NCBI GenBank assembly: GCA_050951465.1
Contig: JBMNJC010000025.1
Coordinates: 137,553-201,552 of the forward strand
DNA from: JAAZHD01 sp012510895
GTDB lineage: Bacteria; Bacillota; Clostridia; Caldicoprobacterales; DTU083
DNA: 64,000 nucleotides
Direction of reading: 5' to 3'
Shown here: piece by piece, positions 8,577 to 17,858 of the stretch
Layout of the letters: every line of letters starts with the position of its first letter
Position numbering within the stretch: the stretch's first letter is position 1
Program-made: the position numbers and the translations under genes
Notes under the pieces: generated by a model
Databases searched by the model: none
What the model saw: the letters and a program-made list of their open reading frames with translations, nothing else
What the model was told of the DNA's origin: nothing

Positions 8577-9662
8577 TTATTTTACGCTTCCTGAAGCTCC
8601 CTGACTCCTAAGAAGTTTTTTCATGCCTGAAGAATACTGTGTAGTTAAGTCAGGCATAACCCAGTAGGCATCTACACCATCCAAACTTTCGACTAAAGCC
8701 AAACCATCTTCATATGACAGTAAAAATAGAGAAGTCGATAAAAAATCTCCAACACCTGCATCTTTAGCCACTACAGTTACTGCTCGAAAACTTTTACCCG
8801 GCATTAATGTATCAGGATCTATTATATGATGAATTCTATCACCATTATAAAAATAATAACGTTGATAATCTCCGCTGCTGACAACCGAAGCATCATTTAT
8901 GTAAAGAACATCCAAAGTATTTTCTATATCATTTATTACAGGTTTATCTGGATGTTGTATTCCTATACCCCAATATTGTCTGATGCCATCCAGTGGTTGA
9001 CCTATAATCCTAATATTTCCCCCCGAACTTATTATTCCAGACTCAAAACCTTCCTCCATTATTTCTCTTGCTACTATCTCAGTAGCAAAACCTTTTGCTA
9101 CTGCTCCTACATCCAGACTCATACCTTTCTCTAATAAAAAAATGGTAGAATTTTGCTCATCTACCAACACTTTACTTAGATCCGTCAATTGATTTGCAGC
9201 TTGAAGTTCTTCCATTGGTGGAATTCTCGTTTTATCTGCATCAAAAGAAGCATCAATAAAATATTCATGCCAAATCTCAAGCACCGGACCAAAAGCAATA
9301 TTGGTTTTTTCACCAGTTATATCAAACCATTTTTTTGAAAATAATATCAAATCTATAATTTCTTTATCTACATATACAGGCTGAATACCTGCATTGTCAT
9401 TTATCGTTTTTATGTTGTTAATCCCTTCATATGAGTTAAACTTATCATAAAGCTTATGTAATTCAATAAAGCGGGATTTTATTTGCTGAAAGTACTTTTC
9501 GAATTCTTCTTCTGTCTCTGTATATCCTATCACCGTTATATATGTATCGAAGGCATCGAAAAAACCAGCGCTGAATTTTTCATATCTTTCATGTTTACAT
9601 CCTGAAAAAAATAAGCTGAAAATAATAATCATAATCAAAATTGTAGAAACGGTTTTTTTCAT
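8577..9662 (-). CDS. apbE: FAD:protein FMN transferase (ApbE-like lipoprotein)
   Basis: The 361-residue protein has a lipoprotein signal with lipobox FFSGC (C22), so it is anchored outside the membrane. ApbE enzymes use FAD and Mg2+ to attach FMN covalently to a Thr or Ser of acceptor flavoproteins. The core MSLDVGAVAKGFATEIVAREI, the glycine-rich SSGGNIRIIG and the HHIIDPDTLMPG segment are present. The next gene upstream on the same strand encodes a secreted lipoprotein with two FMN-binding-like domains, a likely substrate. A hairpin separates the two genes, so expression may be only partly coupled. Confidence 0.92.
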   Translation of the reverse strand: MKKTVSTILIMIIIFSLFFSGCKHERYEKFSAGFFDAFDTYITVIGYTETEEEFEKYFQQIKSRFIELHKLYDKFNSYEGINNIKTINDNAGIQPVYVDKEIIDLILFSKKWFDITGEKTNIAFGPVLEIWHEYFIDASFDADKTRIPPMEELQAANQLTDLSKVLVDEQNSTIFLLEKGMSLDVGAVAKGFATEIVAREIMEEGFESGIISSGGNIRIIGQPLDGIRQYWGIGIQHPDKPVINDIENTLDVLYINDASVVSSGDYQRYYFYNGDRIHHIIDPDTLMPGKSFRAVTVVAKDAGVGDFLSTSLFLLSYEDGLALVESLDGVDAYWVMPDLTTQYSSGMKKLLRSQGASGSVK

Positions 9663-9748
9663 TTAATCACCTTTCTCTAGAATAGCAATCATCCGTTTAA
9701 CAATATAGACTTAGACTATCCTCTTCCTAAATATCTAATAAAATGGAA

Positions 9749-9773
9749 GCTCCCCCTGTCCGGCAGGAGGAGC
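9749..9773 (-). terminator. Hairpin between the FMN-binding-like lipoprotein gene and apbE
   Basis: GCTCCCCCTG and CAGGAGGAGC form a GC-rich stem of about ten pairs with a five-base loop, 18 bases after the stop codon at 9792. A TTCCATTTTATT tract follows on the minus strand. It probably ends or attenuates the lipoprotein transcript before apbE. Confidence 0.65.
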
Positions 9774-9791
9774 CATGGTTTAATACCTATT

Positions 9792-10862
9792 TCATTTTGC
9801 ATTATCAAATGATTCCACAATCGCCTTAATGTAGTCTTGAATACTAATTGTTACAAGTGAATTCAATTCCGGTATGTCAGCTGAATTGGTGTTTTCGTTT
9901 TTCATTTTTGTAACTTCATCCATTGTTTTGCCTTTCATCCATTTACTCAATTCAGCAATTTGCTCATACCATTCCTTCCCAATGCCGGATTGGGATTTCA
10001 TACCGTATTTGTCTCCTAGTTCGACTTTTGTCTTCAATTCTTCATTCAGATCTGACGTTATTTTTCCATTTTTATCGAAGCTGACCCTGGTCTGGGCGTT
10101 ATCAATAATTATACCAGCTACTTTATTATCAGCCGTAAATGCAGTTGCAGCCATAACAGTATCAACTTGTGCAACAGGACCATTATCACCTTCTGAACTC
10201 TTGGATTTGGCAATGGAGACATTATGACCTAATCCGACCTTTGTTGCATTTTCCACAGCTATAGCGTTATCAACTGCTTCAGCAACAGCTGCAATATAAT
10301 CTTGTACGCTTATTGTTACCACTGATGTAAGTTCTGGAACATCAGGGACAGCAGGATGGTTATCATCAGTTTTCTTTGTTTTTAAGTTTTTAATTTCATC
10401 AATGGTTTTGCCAATCATCCATTTTTCAAGTTCTGCAATTTGCTCATACCATTCCTTCCCAATGCCGGATTGGGATTTCATGCCGTATTTGTCTCCTAAT
10501 TCGACTTTTGTCTTCAATTCTTCATTCAGATCTGACGTTATTTTTCCATCTTTATCGAAGTTTACTCTGGTCTGTGCATTATCGATGGTTACAGAAACTA
10601 CTTTTCCATCTTTATCAAGTCCTACTGCTGCCATAACAGTATCTACTTGTGCAACAGCACCATTTTCCCCTTCTGCACTTTTGGATTTGGCTATGGAAAT
10701 ATTCTGTCCTAAACCGACCTTTACAATGCCTTCGGCATTGCCGTTATTATTGGCATTAGGATTTGGTGTCGTTTTAGAACCGGTATTACCTGAATTTGAA
10801 CAACCCGCAAAAATAAGTGCTGCCAAAACCGCTGCCAAAAAAACTGATAGAAATTTTTTCAT
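9792..10862 (-). CDS. Lipoprotein with two FMN-binding-like domains
   Basis: Starting at the second Met (10862), the protein begins MKKFLSVFLAAVLAALIFAGC with a lipobox Cys at residue 21. Two homologous units of about 160 residues follow. Each starts KVGLG(Q/H)N(I/V)SIAKSKS, continues through LGDKYGMKSQSGIGKEWYEQ, and ends SVVTISVQDYIAAV or SLVTISIQDYIKAI. The final segments align in my reading with the SGAT-type flavin acceptor motif of NqrC- and PplA-like proteins, with S-V-V-T or S-L-V-T in place of S-G-A-T. With ApbE next door, a covalently flavinylated extracellular electron carrier is plausible but unproven. Confidence 0.72.
   Translation of the reverse strand: MKKFLSVFLAAVLAALIFAGCSNSGNTGSKTTPNPNANNNGNAEGIVKVGLGQNISIAKSKSAEGENGAVAQVDTVMAAVGLDKDGKVVSVTIDNAQTRVNFDKDGKITSDLNEELKTKVELGDKYGMKSQSGIGKEWYEQIAELEKWMIGKTIDEIKNLKTKKTDDNHPAVPDVPELTSVVTISVQDYIAAVAEAVDNAIAVENATKVGLGHNVSIAKSKSSEGDNGPVAQVDTVMAATAFTADNKVAGIIIDNAQTRVSFDKNGKITSDLNEELKTKVELGDKYGMKSQSGIGKEWYEQIAELSKWMKGKTMDEVTKMKNENTNSADIPELNSLVTISIQDYIKAIVESFDNAK
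9955..10560 (-). repeat. Internal direct repeat, 126 bp, spaced 480 bp
   Basis: The segments 9955-10080 and 10435-10560 differ at only about four positions, much more alike than the rest of the two domains they belong to. This suggests recent duplication or gene conversion within the FMN-binding-like lipoprotein gene. Confidence 0.8.
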
Positions 10863-11044
10863 TATCTTCCCCCCAAAATGATGTGTATGAAACATAGCAC
10901 TATTATAACCTGATTAAAGAGAAGTGAAACAGTTTTCCTTGCCTTATATATAAGATTTGATATAAAATGTTTTTATACACTCCTTCAAAGCTATTATACT
11001 TGCTGATTAGAAAATAAAAAGACAGAAATTAGGGGGTAAAATAA

Positions 11045-12235
11045 ATGGTTTCAGAAAAATTATTAACAAAAATGTCCAGCGGTTCTTGGATACGTGCCAT
11101 GTTCGAAGAAGGCGAAAGAAGAAGAAAACATTTTGGAGCAGACAAGGTATTTGATTTTTCTTTAGGAAATCCCGATATAGAGCCGCCTAAAGGAGTTATA
11201 AGAACATTGAGAAATTTGGTTAATTCAGATGAACCAAATCTTCATAAATATATGAATAACGCTGGCTATCCTGATGTGCGCAAAAAGATAGCCGACTCAA
11301 TACATAAGGATACCGGAATTCCCATAACAGAAAAACATATAATTATGACATGTGGAGCGGCTGGTGCACTTAATGTAGTTTTTAAAACCATTCTGAATCC
11401 CGGAGACGAAGTCATCATCTTTTCTCCCTTTTTTCCGGAATACTTTTCATATATTGATAATCACGGCGGTAGAACAGTAGTTTCCCCTTGTTACGAAAAT
11501 AGCTTTGATATAAATCTCCAAGAGCTGGAAAAAAACATAACGCCTGCTACTAAGGCTGTTTTGATAAATTCACCAAACAACCCGACCGGCGTCATTTTCA
11601 AGGAATCTACATTGTTACAAATGGCAGAAATTCTTGAAAGAAAAGAAAAAGAATATTCTACTAAAATTCTTGTAATTTCTGATGAGCCGTATGCTCAGTT
11701 GGTATATGATAATAATATTGTTCCTTCTATTCTTAAAATTTTCCCAAATTCAGTGATTGTAAATTCTTTCAGTAAATCTCTGGCTTTGCCTGGTGAGCGG
11801 ATTGGATATATTGCCGTAAATAAAACAGTATCAAACGCAGACTCTTTAATAAATGGGTTAATCTACTGTAATCGCATTTTGGGCTTTGTAAATGCACCCA
11901 GTTTATTTCAAAAGGTCATTGGAGAGACTCTTGATGAAAAAGTCGACATTAATGTTTATAAACAAAGAAGAGATTTTTTATATGAGAATCTCATACGTAT
12001 GGGTTTTTCCTGTGTAAAACCTCAAGGAGCCTTCTACCTTTTTCCAAAATCCCTTATAAAAGATGATGTTGCCTTTGTCAACCTTGCTTTGAAATATAAC
12101 TTATTATTAGTACCCGGCAGCGGATTCGGATGCCCCGGATACTTTCGAATCTCCTACGCTGTTGATCAAAAAACAATTATAAATTCAATCCCCGCCTTTG
12201 AAGCATTGGCAGAAGAATGCCTCACAAAACGATAA
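11045..12235 (+). CDS. Class I/II pyridoxal-phosphate aminotransferase
   Basis: The 396-residue fold-type I aminotransferase has the PLP lysine in SFSKSLALPGERIGY, the aspartate that contacts the ring in ISDEPYAQLVYD, NSPNNPTGVIF for the cofactor, and a C-terminal Arg region, GYFRISYAV. The relatives I recognise use aspartate or a similar dicarboxylate donor, but the substrate cannot be read from sequence. AGGGGG lies 8 bases before the ATG. It is transcribed alone, convergent with the CBS-ACT gene 9 bp away. Confidence 0.85.
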   Translation: MVSEKLLTKMSSGSWIRAMFEEGERRRKHFGADKVFDFSLGNPDIEPPKGVIRTLRNLVNSDEPNLHKYMNNAGYPDVRKKIADSIHKDTGIPITEKHIIMTCGAAGALNVVFKTILNPGDEVIIFSPFFPEYFSYIDNHGGRTVVSPCYENSFDINLQELEKNITPATKAVLINSPNNPTGVIFKESTLLQMAEILERKEKEYSTKILVISDEPYAQLVYDNNIVPSILKIFPNSVIVNSFSKSLALPGERIGYIAVNKTVSNADSLINGLIYCNRILGFVNAPSLFQKVIGETLDEKVDINVYKQRRDFLYENLIRMGFSCVKPQGAFYLFPKSLIKDDVAFVNLALKYNLLLVPGSGFGCPGYFRISYAVDQKTIINSIPAFEALAEECLTKR

Positions 12236-12244
12236 TTACTTATA

Positions 12245-12895
12245 TCAGCTTTTATCGTTTTGTGTTTTATACAAAATTACAAAACCATTTTCCTCTATTG
12301 CCTTTTCAATTTCGGCGGTATTAAAGGAGTTAATGCCTACTACTACGGCGCTTTTTCCGCTTTCACCACGATATACAGCAACCCTGGTAATATTCGCGCC
12401 AAATTGGCTTATAATACTTGTAAGGTTTGACATAATACCGGGTTCATCTGTTGCTTCAATGGTTAATCTGGTACCATACTCTCTTACACCTAATAAATCC
12501 AGAAAGGAATCAAAGATGTCGCTTTCCGTTATAATACCTACAACACCGCCTTTTTTGTCTACGACAGGCAGGAAACTTACTTTATTATCTCGCATTAAGG
12601 TCGCTGCTTCTTCTAAAAGAGCATCAGGTGAAATTGTAATCAAATCTTTACTCATAATCTGTTTTATTTTTGTTTTGGAAAGTAAGTAAGTTATCTCGCC
12701 CATGCTTAAACTGGTTGCTTTTGAAGGAGAATAGCGATCAATATCTTCTTTTGATACAACACCTACCAATTTGCCTTTATGTACTACAGGAAGTCGCTTT
12801 ACATTATGTCGAGTCATAATTTCATGAGCTTCAGGAACAGTTTGATCTGGCGAGATAGTAAAAGGATTGGTGGTCATCTTTGTTTTTACAAACAT
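12245..12895 (-). CDS. CBS-CBS-ACT protein, AcuB-like
   Basis: Two CBS modules occupy roughly residues 1-55 and 75-130 (MTTNPFTISPDQTV and MSKDLITISPDALL). An ACT domain follows from about residue 140 (LTIEATDEPGIMSNLTSII). CBS pairs bind adenine nucleotides and ACT domains bind amino acids. AcuB of Bacillus has the same architecture. The gene begins 3 bp after the livF stop, so it is the last gene of the branched-chain amino acid transporter operon. A sensor of branched-chain amino acid or energy status is a reasonable inference; the direct target is unknown. Confidence 0.85.
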   Translation of the reverse strand: MFVKTKMTTNPFTISPDQTVPEAHEIMTRHNVKRLPVVHKGKLVGVVSKEDIDRYSPSKATSLSMGEITYLLSKTKIKQIMSKDLITISPDALLEEAATLMRDNKVSFLPVVDKKGGVVGIITESDIFDSFLDLLGVREYGTRLTIEATDEPGIMSNLTSIISQFGANITRVAVYRGESGKSAVVVGINSFNTAEIEKAIEENGFVILYKTQNDKS

Positions 12896-12898
12896 ATG

Positions 12899-13603
12899 TT
12901 ACCCCCCTAAATATGCTTTTTTTATGTCATCACTTTCAATCAATTCAGATCCGGTTCCTGAAAGAACAATGGAGCCGGTCTCTATAACATAAGCACGATG
13001 AGCTGTCTGTAAAGCCATGCGGGCATTTTGCTCAATGAGTAAGATGGTAGTGCCATTCCTATTGATCTCTTTTATTATACTAAATATTTCCTGAACCAAC
13101 AAGGGTGCCAAACCCATAGAAGGCTCATCTAAAATAAGGATCTTTGGACGGCTCATTAATGCCCTGCCGATTGCCAGCATTTGCTGTTCTCCCCCAGACA
13201 GGGTTCCTGCTGTTTGTTTTCTGCGATCATATAGTATTGGAAAATGATCAAAAACTTTTTTTAAATCTTTTCCTATCTCTGCCCTGTCACGTCTTAGATA
13301 TGCGCCCAGTTCCAAATTCTCCAAGACAGTCATGGAAGAGAATACACGACGTCCTTCCGGCACATGAGAAATACCCATCTTCACTCGTTCCTGAGCTGTT
13401 GTCTGTCCTATATTAGTTCCATTTAATAATATTTCTCCGCTAGTAGGTTTTATTAGTCCGGATATGGTACGAAGAGTTGTAGTTTTACCTGCGCCATTCC
13501 CCCCGATCAATGTTACAATCTCGCCTTCTCCTACATTAAGAGAAATACCTTTCAGTGCATGAATCACACCATAATGCACATTTAAATCCTTAATCTCAAG
13601 CAT
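12899..13603 (-). CDS. livF: Branched-chain amino acid ABC transporter ATPase
   Basis: The 234-residue ATP-binding subunit has Walker A GGNGAGKTT, signature LSGGEQQMLAIGRAL and Walker B ILILDEPSMGLAP. The last motif and the overall length are typical of LivF. It overlaps the end of livG by 8 bp, indicating translational coupling. It powers uptake of leucine, isoleucine and valine together with LivG, LivH and LivM. Confidence 0.95.
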   Translation of the reverse strand: MLEIKDLNVHYGVIHALKGISLNVGEGEIVTLIGGNGAGKTTTLRTISGLIKPTSGEILLNGTNIGQTTAQERVKMGISHVPEGRRVFSSMTVLENLELGAYLRRDRAEIGKDLKKVFDHFPILYDRRKQTAGTLSGGEQQMLAIGRALMSRPKILILDEPSMGLAPLLVQEIFSIIKEINRNGTTILLIEQNARMALQTAHRAYVIETGSIVLSGTGSELIESDDIKKAYLGG

Positions 13604-14381
13604 TATTGATTTCCTCCCCTAAATAAGCTTTAATAACCTGCTTATTTGATCGGACTTCTTCCGGCGCACCTTCTGCTATAAGCAAGCCATGATCCAGAAC
13701 AAAAATGCGCTTGCATATCCTCATTACCAATGACATATCATGCTCAATCAACAGAATAGTTAAATTAAACTGTTCGCGGATCCAATGAATGATATCAGTT
13801 AATTGTGTTGTTTCTGCTGGGTTCATCCCTGCTGCAGGTTCATCTAATAGTAGCAAGCTTGGTTGAGTGGCTAATGCCCTTGCAATTTCTAAGTGGCGCT
13901 GTTCGCCATAAGGCAAGTTTTTAGCCAATTCATAAGCTTTATGATCTAATTTCATTATTCGAAGAAGTTCATAACTTTCTTCTATCAATCGTTTTTCTTC
14001 TCTCTTGTAAGAGGGCAAATGGAATAATCCCGAAAACAGACCATAGTTCATATTCTGATGCATAGCAATACAAACGTTATCCAAAACAGTCAGTTCTCTG
14101 AATAAGCGAATGTTTTGAAAAGTTCTTGCAATACCAGCATTGCAAATTGCATTAGGTTTAAGCCCTTGAATCTCTTTTTCCTGTCCATTTATATTAAGTC
14201 TAATTCTTCCGCTGGTAGGTGCATATATTCCGGTTAAGAGATTAAAAACTGTAGTTTTCCCTGCACCGTTAGGGCCTATTAATCCAACTAATTCGCCTTT
14301 CCTCAAACCCATATTAAAATTGGAAACTGCAGTTAGGCCTCCAAAAGATTTTGTTAGTTTTTCTACTTGCAGAATTGTCAT
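13596..14381 (-). CDS. livG: Branched-chain amino acid ABC transporter ATPase
   Basis: The 261-residue subunit has Walker A GPNGAGKTTVFNLLTG, signature LPYGEQRHLEIARAL and Walker B LLLLDEPAAGMNPAE, the pattern of LivG. It starts directly after the livM stop codon with no gap, so it is tightly coupled to livM. Confidence 0.95.
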   Translation of the reverse strand: MTILQVEKLTKSFGGLTAVSNFNMGLRKGELVGLIGPNGAGKTTVFNLLTGIYAPTSGRIRLNINGQEKEIQGLKPNAICNAGIARTFQNIRLFRELTVLDNVCIAMHQNMNYGLFSGLFHLPSYKREEKRLIEESYELLRIMKLDHKAYELAKNLPYGEQRHLEIARALATQPSLLLLDEPAAGMNPAETTQLTDIIHWIREQFNLTILLIEHDMSLVMRICKRIFVLDHGLLIAEGAPEEVRSNKQVIKAYLGEEINNA

Positions 14382-15353
14382 TTATTCACTTTCCTTTCTA
14401 AAGGCTAATGATTTTCCTAAATCTCTAAACATTTTAAAAGAAAGCTCTTTAGACCCCATTAGCCCCTGAGGACGGAAAATCATTATGATTATCAATATTA
14501 AGGAATATACAATCATCTGAAGTTCAGAAATATCCTGCAAAACCACAGAAATCAATGCAAGTAAAATAGCTGCAAGTATAGATCCTGAAATACTTCCCAA
14601 ACCTCCTAAAACTACAATAACCAGCACATCTATCGATTTTAAGAAGTCAAAAGTACCTGGATCAATGTAATAAAAGTAAGCCGCATATAATCCGCCGGCT
14701 ATTCCGGCAAAGAAAGCACCCATTGTAAATGACATTACTTTATATCTGGTTGTATTGATTCCCATAGCCTCAGCAGCAATTTCATCTTCACGGATAGAAA
14801 TACAAGCCCTTCCGTGAGAAGATTTCAAAAAGTTTGAAATCAGGACTATGGTGCTTACTACAAACAAATAAAGAAAAAACCAGTTTGTAAACCTGGGAAT
14901 ACCACTTAGTCCTGCAGCGCCGTTAGTAATTTTAATGTTTATAAATACTACTCTTATTATCTCAGACATACCTAGCGTAGCAATTGCAAGATAATCTCCC
15001 CGTAAACGCAAAGTAGGCAATCCAACCAAGAAGCCGATTAACGAAGCTAAAACAGCGCCTAAAAGCAAACCAAGCAAAAAACCCCCAATAGTTGGCAACC
15101 GTAAGAGTACAATAGCGCAGGAATAGGCACCGATGGACATGAAACCTGCATGTCCCAAAGAAAATTGTCCGGTAAAACCAGTAATCAAATTCAAGCTGAC
15201 TGCAAGTATTATATTAATACATATAGTTGCAATCGTTGCCTGTAGATAATCATTAATGATACCTACTTGAGCCAGTAATTGTACTAAGGCAAAGGTGAGG
15301 AGAATAAAAACCCACTTCCTCATAGCTGTAACTTTATTCCATATTTTTTTCAT
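14382..15353 (-). CDS. livM: Branched-chain amino acid ABC transporter permease
   Basis: A 323-residue membrane permease with about eight to nine hydrophobic segments. It contains the LivM landmarks FSLGHAGFMSIGAYSCA and REDEIAAEAMGIN, the cytoplasmic loop that contacts the ATPases, and VIVVLGGLGSISGSI. Its start lies 2 bp after the livH stop. Confidence 0.94.
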   Translation of the reverse strand: MKKIWNKVTAMRKWVFILLTFALVQLLAQVGIINDYLQATIATICINIILAVSLNLITGFTGQFSLGHAGFMSIGAYSCAIVLLRLPTIGGFLLGLLLGAVLASLIGFLVGLPTLRLRGDYLAIATLGMSEIIRVVFINIKITNGAAGLSGIPRFTNWFFLYLFVVSTIVLISNFLKSSHGRACISIREDEIAAEAMGINTTRYKVMSFTMGAFFAGIAGGLYAAYFYYIDPGTFDFLKSIDVLVIVVLGGLGSISGSILAAILLALISVVLQDISELQMIVYSLILIIIMIFRPQGLMGSKELSFKMFRDLGKSLAFRKESE

Positions 15354-15355
15354 AG

Positions 15356-16246
15356 CTACACCTTCTCCCCAATATTTTTGCCCATAATCCCGCTCGGCTT
15401 TAGTATTAAAATCAAGATAAGTATGGCAAACACTACTGCATCTCTATACATGGAGCTGCCATATCCTGAAACAAATACTTCAATTATTCCGATAAGATAT
15501 CCACCCATCATTGCCCCGGGAATAATACCAATACCACCAAGCACTGCCGCTACGAAAGCTTTCAAGCCTGGCATGGTACCCATCAGTGGATTAATTGAGT
15601 TATAGTATATACCAACTAAAACGCCGGCTGCACCTGCTAATGCGGAGCCTAAAGCAAAAGTAAATGAAATCGTACTATCCACATTAATTCCCATCAGCTG
15701 TGCTGCGTCCTTGTCCAGTGATACTGCTCGCATAGCTTTGCCTATACGGGTATTCTTTACTATGACCTGTAAAGCTGTCATCAAAACAATAGTTGTAATA
15801 ACTATAATTATCTGCTGCATACTGATTAACGTATTGCCATATTTAAAGCGCTTAGCCATTAATCCGGTCAATGGAGGATAGGTGCGTACATTTGCACCGA
15901 CAAAGAACATGGTACCATACTGTAGAAACAGGGATACCCCGATGGCTGTTATTAAAACTGCTATACGAGTTGCATTACGTAAAGGTTTATACGCTATTTT
16001 TTCAATGCAAATACCAACTATCATGCATAATATAATTGCTATAAAAAGCGATGGCAAAAAGCCAAGTTTTAGGGTGGTCATACAAAAATAGCCTATATAG
16101 GCACCTAACATATAGATGTCACCATGAGCAAAGTTTATTAGCTTTATAATTCCATACACCATAGTATATCCCAAAGCAATAAGTGCATAAATACTGCCTA
16201 GTGATATTCCGTTTATAATTTGCTGGATTAACTGGTCCAAACCCAT
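15356..16246 (-). CDS. livH: Branched-chain amino acid ABC transporter permease
   Basis: A 296-residue permease with the LivH landmarks ALIALGYTMVYGIIKLINFAHG near the N-terminus, RAVSLDKDAAQLMGIN for ATPase contact, and VAAVLGGIGIIPGAMMGG. It is the first membrane gene after the binding protein, separated from it by about 120 bp containing a hairpin. Confidence 0.94.
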   Translation of the reverse strand: MGLDQLIQQIINGISLGSIYALIALGYTMVYGIIKLINFAHGDIYMLGAYIGYFCMTTLKLGFLPSLFIAIILCMIVGICIEKIAYKPLRNATRIAVLITAIGVSLFLQYGTMFFVGANVRTYPPLTGLMAKRFKYGNTLISMQQIIIVITTIVLMTALQVIVKNTRIGKAMRAVSLDKDAAQLMGINVDSTISFTFALGSALAGAAGVLVGIYYNSINPLMGTMPGLKAFVAAVLGGIGIIPGAMMGGYLIGIIEVFVSGYGSSMYRDAVVFAILILILILKPSGIMGKNIGEKV

Positions 16247-16288
16247 CCCCTTCTTTCATTTTACCGCCTCTTAAGATAAAACAGACAT

Positions 16289-16317
16289 AAGTGAGGGCAT
16301 AGAAAGCTCCCTCACTT
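16289..16317 (-). terminator. Intercistronic hairpin between livJ and livH
   Basis: AAGTGAGGG and CCCTCACTT form a perfect 9-bp stem with an 11-base loop. There is no strong T run. Such a hairpin after a binding-protein gene often causes partial termination or protects the upstream mRNA, giving more binding protein than permease; that role is inferred here. Confidence 0.6.
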
Positions 16318-16365
16318 ATTAGTTCTACCAAAAATTCGACTAAAAGTAAATGTAAAACATTAAAA

Positions 16366-17526
16366 TTAATCCAAACTTAATCTCTCGCTGGAATGCTGTA
16401 CTCCATCCTTCAACTCAATAACTACAATAGCTTTTACAGGATTATGGAACTCATCTATGCTGAAACTACCAGTTACACCGTTGAAATCAGTAGTGGACTC
16501 GAGTGCTTTCTTAACTGCTTCTCCTGTCAATGATTCTGCTCGTTCAATGCCATTTACCACAAACATTGCTAAATCATAACCCAAGGCATTAAATGCATCT
16601 GGTTGTTTATTATATTTCTTTTCAAATTCCTTAATAAAGTCCTGAACTACAGGATCCTGATCCAGGGAAGAGTAATGATTAGAGAAATAAATGTCATTTA
16701 ATGCATCTTTACCGGCTAAGTTCACCAGTTCCGGAGAATCAAATCCGTCTGCACCAAGTATCGGAACATCAATGCCCAGATCTCTTGCCTGTTTTATAAT
16801 TAGACCTGCTTCATTATAGTATCCCGGGATAAATATTACATCAAAATCAAGGTCTCTTATTTTAGTTAAAATTGAATTAAAATCCGTATCTCCTGACACA
16901 TATGCCTCTTGTGCAACTATTGTTCCACCGTTGGCTTCAAAAGTATTAACGAAGTTTGCAGCTAAACCTTTGCCATAATCACTGGAACTATCCATTATAA
17001 CTACAGCTTTTGTTTTGCTGAGATTATTTAGTGCGTAGTTAGCCATAGCGGTTCCTTGGTAGGAATCACTAAAACAGATACGGAATGCATATTCCTGTAC
17101 ACTCCCGTCGGGATTGACAGTAACATCGTCAGCTGTTGCGGAACCGGAAATGACAGGAACCTTGTTCTGATTGGCAACTGGTATAGTAGCTTTAAAAGCA
17201 CCGGATGTAGCCGGTCCCATTACTGCAAGTACCTTATCCTGAGTCATTAATCTTGTAGCTAAGCTCGTAGCATTTGCTGATTTGGACTCATTGTCATACT
17301 TTACAAGTTCGATCAACTTTCCATTAATACCGCCAGCCTCGTTAACCTTATTTATTGCCAGCTCTATACCCTCAACCGAGCTCTGACCATAGGTTGCTGT
17401 TTCGCCGCTGAGCTCATAATTGACTCCTATTAAAATCTTGTCAGATTTGCTTGAAGACTGAGTGCAACCTGTAATCAGGGCGATAATAAGCATAACGGTT
17501 AATGCAAGTAAAATTGTTTTCTTCAT
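16366..17526 (-). CDS. livJ: Branched-chain amino acid ABC transporter substrate-binding lipoprotein
   Basis: The 386-residue protein has a lipoprotein signal MKKTILLALTVMLIIALITGC (C21) and the periplasmic-binding type I fold of LivJ/LivK. Recognisable segments are IGVNYELSGETATYGQSSVEG at the start, VMGPATSGAFKATIPVANQN, VPVISGSATADDVT and ALGYDLAMFVV. It captures the amino acid outside the membrane and delivers it to LivHM. It is the first gene of the operon. Confidence 0.93.
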   Translation of the reverse strand: MKKTILLALTVMLIIALITGCTQSSSKSDKILIGVNYELSGETATYGQSSVEGIELAINKVNEAGGINGKLIELVKYDNESKSANATSLATRLMTQDKVLAVMGPATSGAFKATIPVANQNKVPVISGSATADDVTVNPDGSVQEYAFRICFSDSYQGTAMANYALNNLSKTKAVVIMDSSSDYGKGLAANFVNTFEANGGTIVAQEAYVSGDTDFNSILTKIRDLDFDVIFIPGYYNEAGLIIKQARDLGIDVPILGADGFDSPELVNLAGKDALNDIYFSNHYSSLDQDPVVQDFIKEFEKKYNKQPDAFNALGYDLAMFVVNGIERAESLTGEAVKKALESTTDFNGVTGSFSIDEFHNPVKAIVVIELKDGVQHSSERLSLD

Positions 17527-17858
17527 CTCATCATCTCCTTTAATAAATATACTAAAATAATATTCTAAATATTACTATATGCCTTTATCGCTGTCAATAG
17601 CAGATAAGGCATATAGCTTATTCCTTCGTATATATCTGCCTATCAATAAAAATAAGAAAACCATGTCCCTTTATTCATCAATAAGCATAATCATTCATAC
17701 ACAAATAAAGAATAATATAAACAAGGAAATGAAAAATTTTCTATATATAACCCCTCACTTACAAAAACGATTTTGCCTTTGTTATATTATCACATTACTA
17801 TGCTAAAGTAAATACCAATAAATTAACCAAAATAATGCAAAAAAACAGCTGGCTATTA
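17527..17858 (-). other. Intergenic region upstream of livJ
   Basis: AT-rich and without a convincing gene. It contains an imperfect inverted repeat at 17575-17616 (CTATATGCC and GGCATATAG with inner pairing) about 50 bases upstream of livJ, which could be a leader hairpin or an operator. No T-box or other known riboswitch was recognised. Confidence 0.5.

Noticed and set aside
16289..16317. Hairpin in the liv operon as a riboswitch
   Set aside because: It is a simple 9-bp stem with no conserved riboswitch core; better explained as an intercistronic mRNA hairpin.
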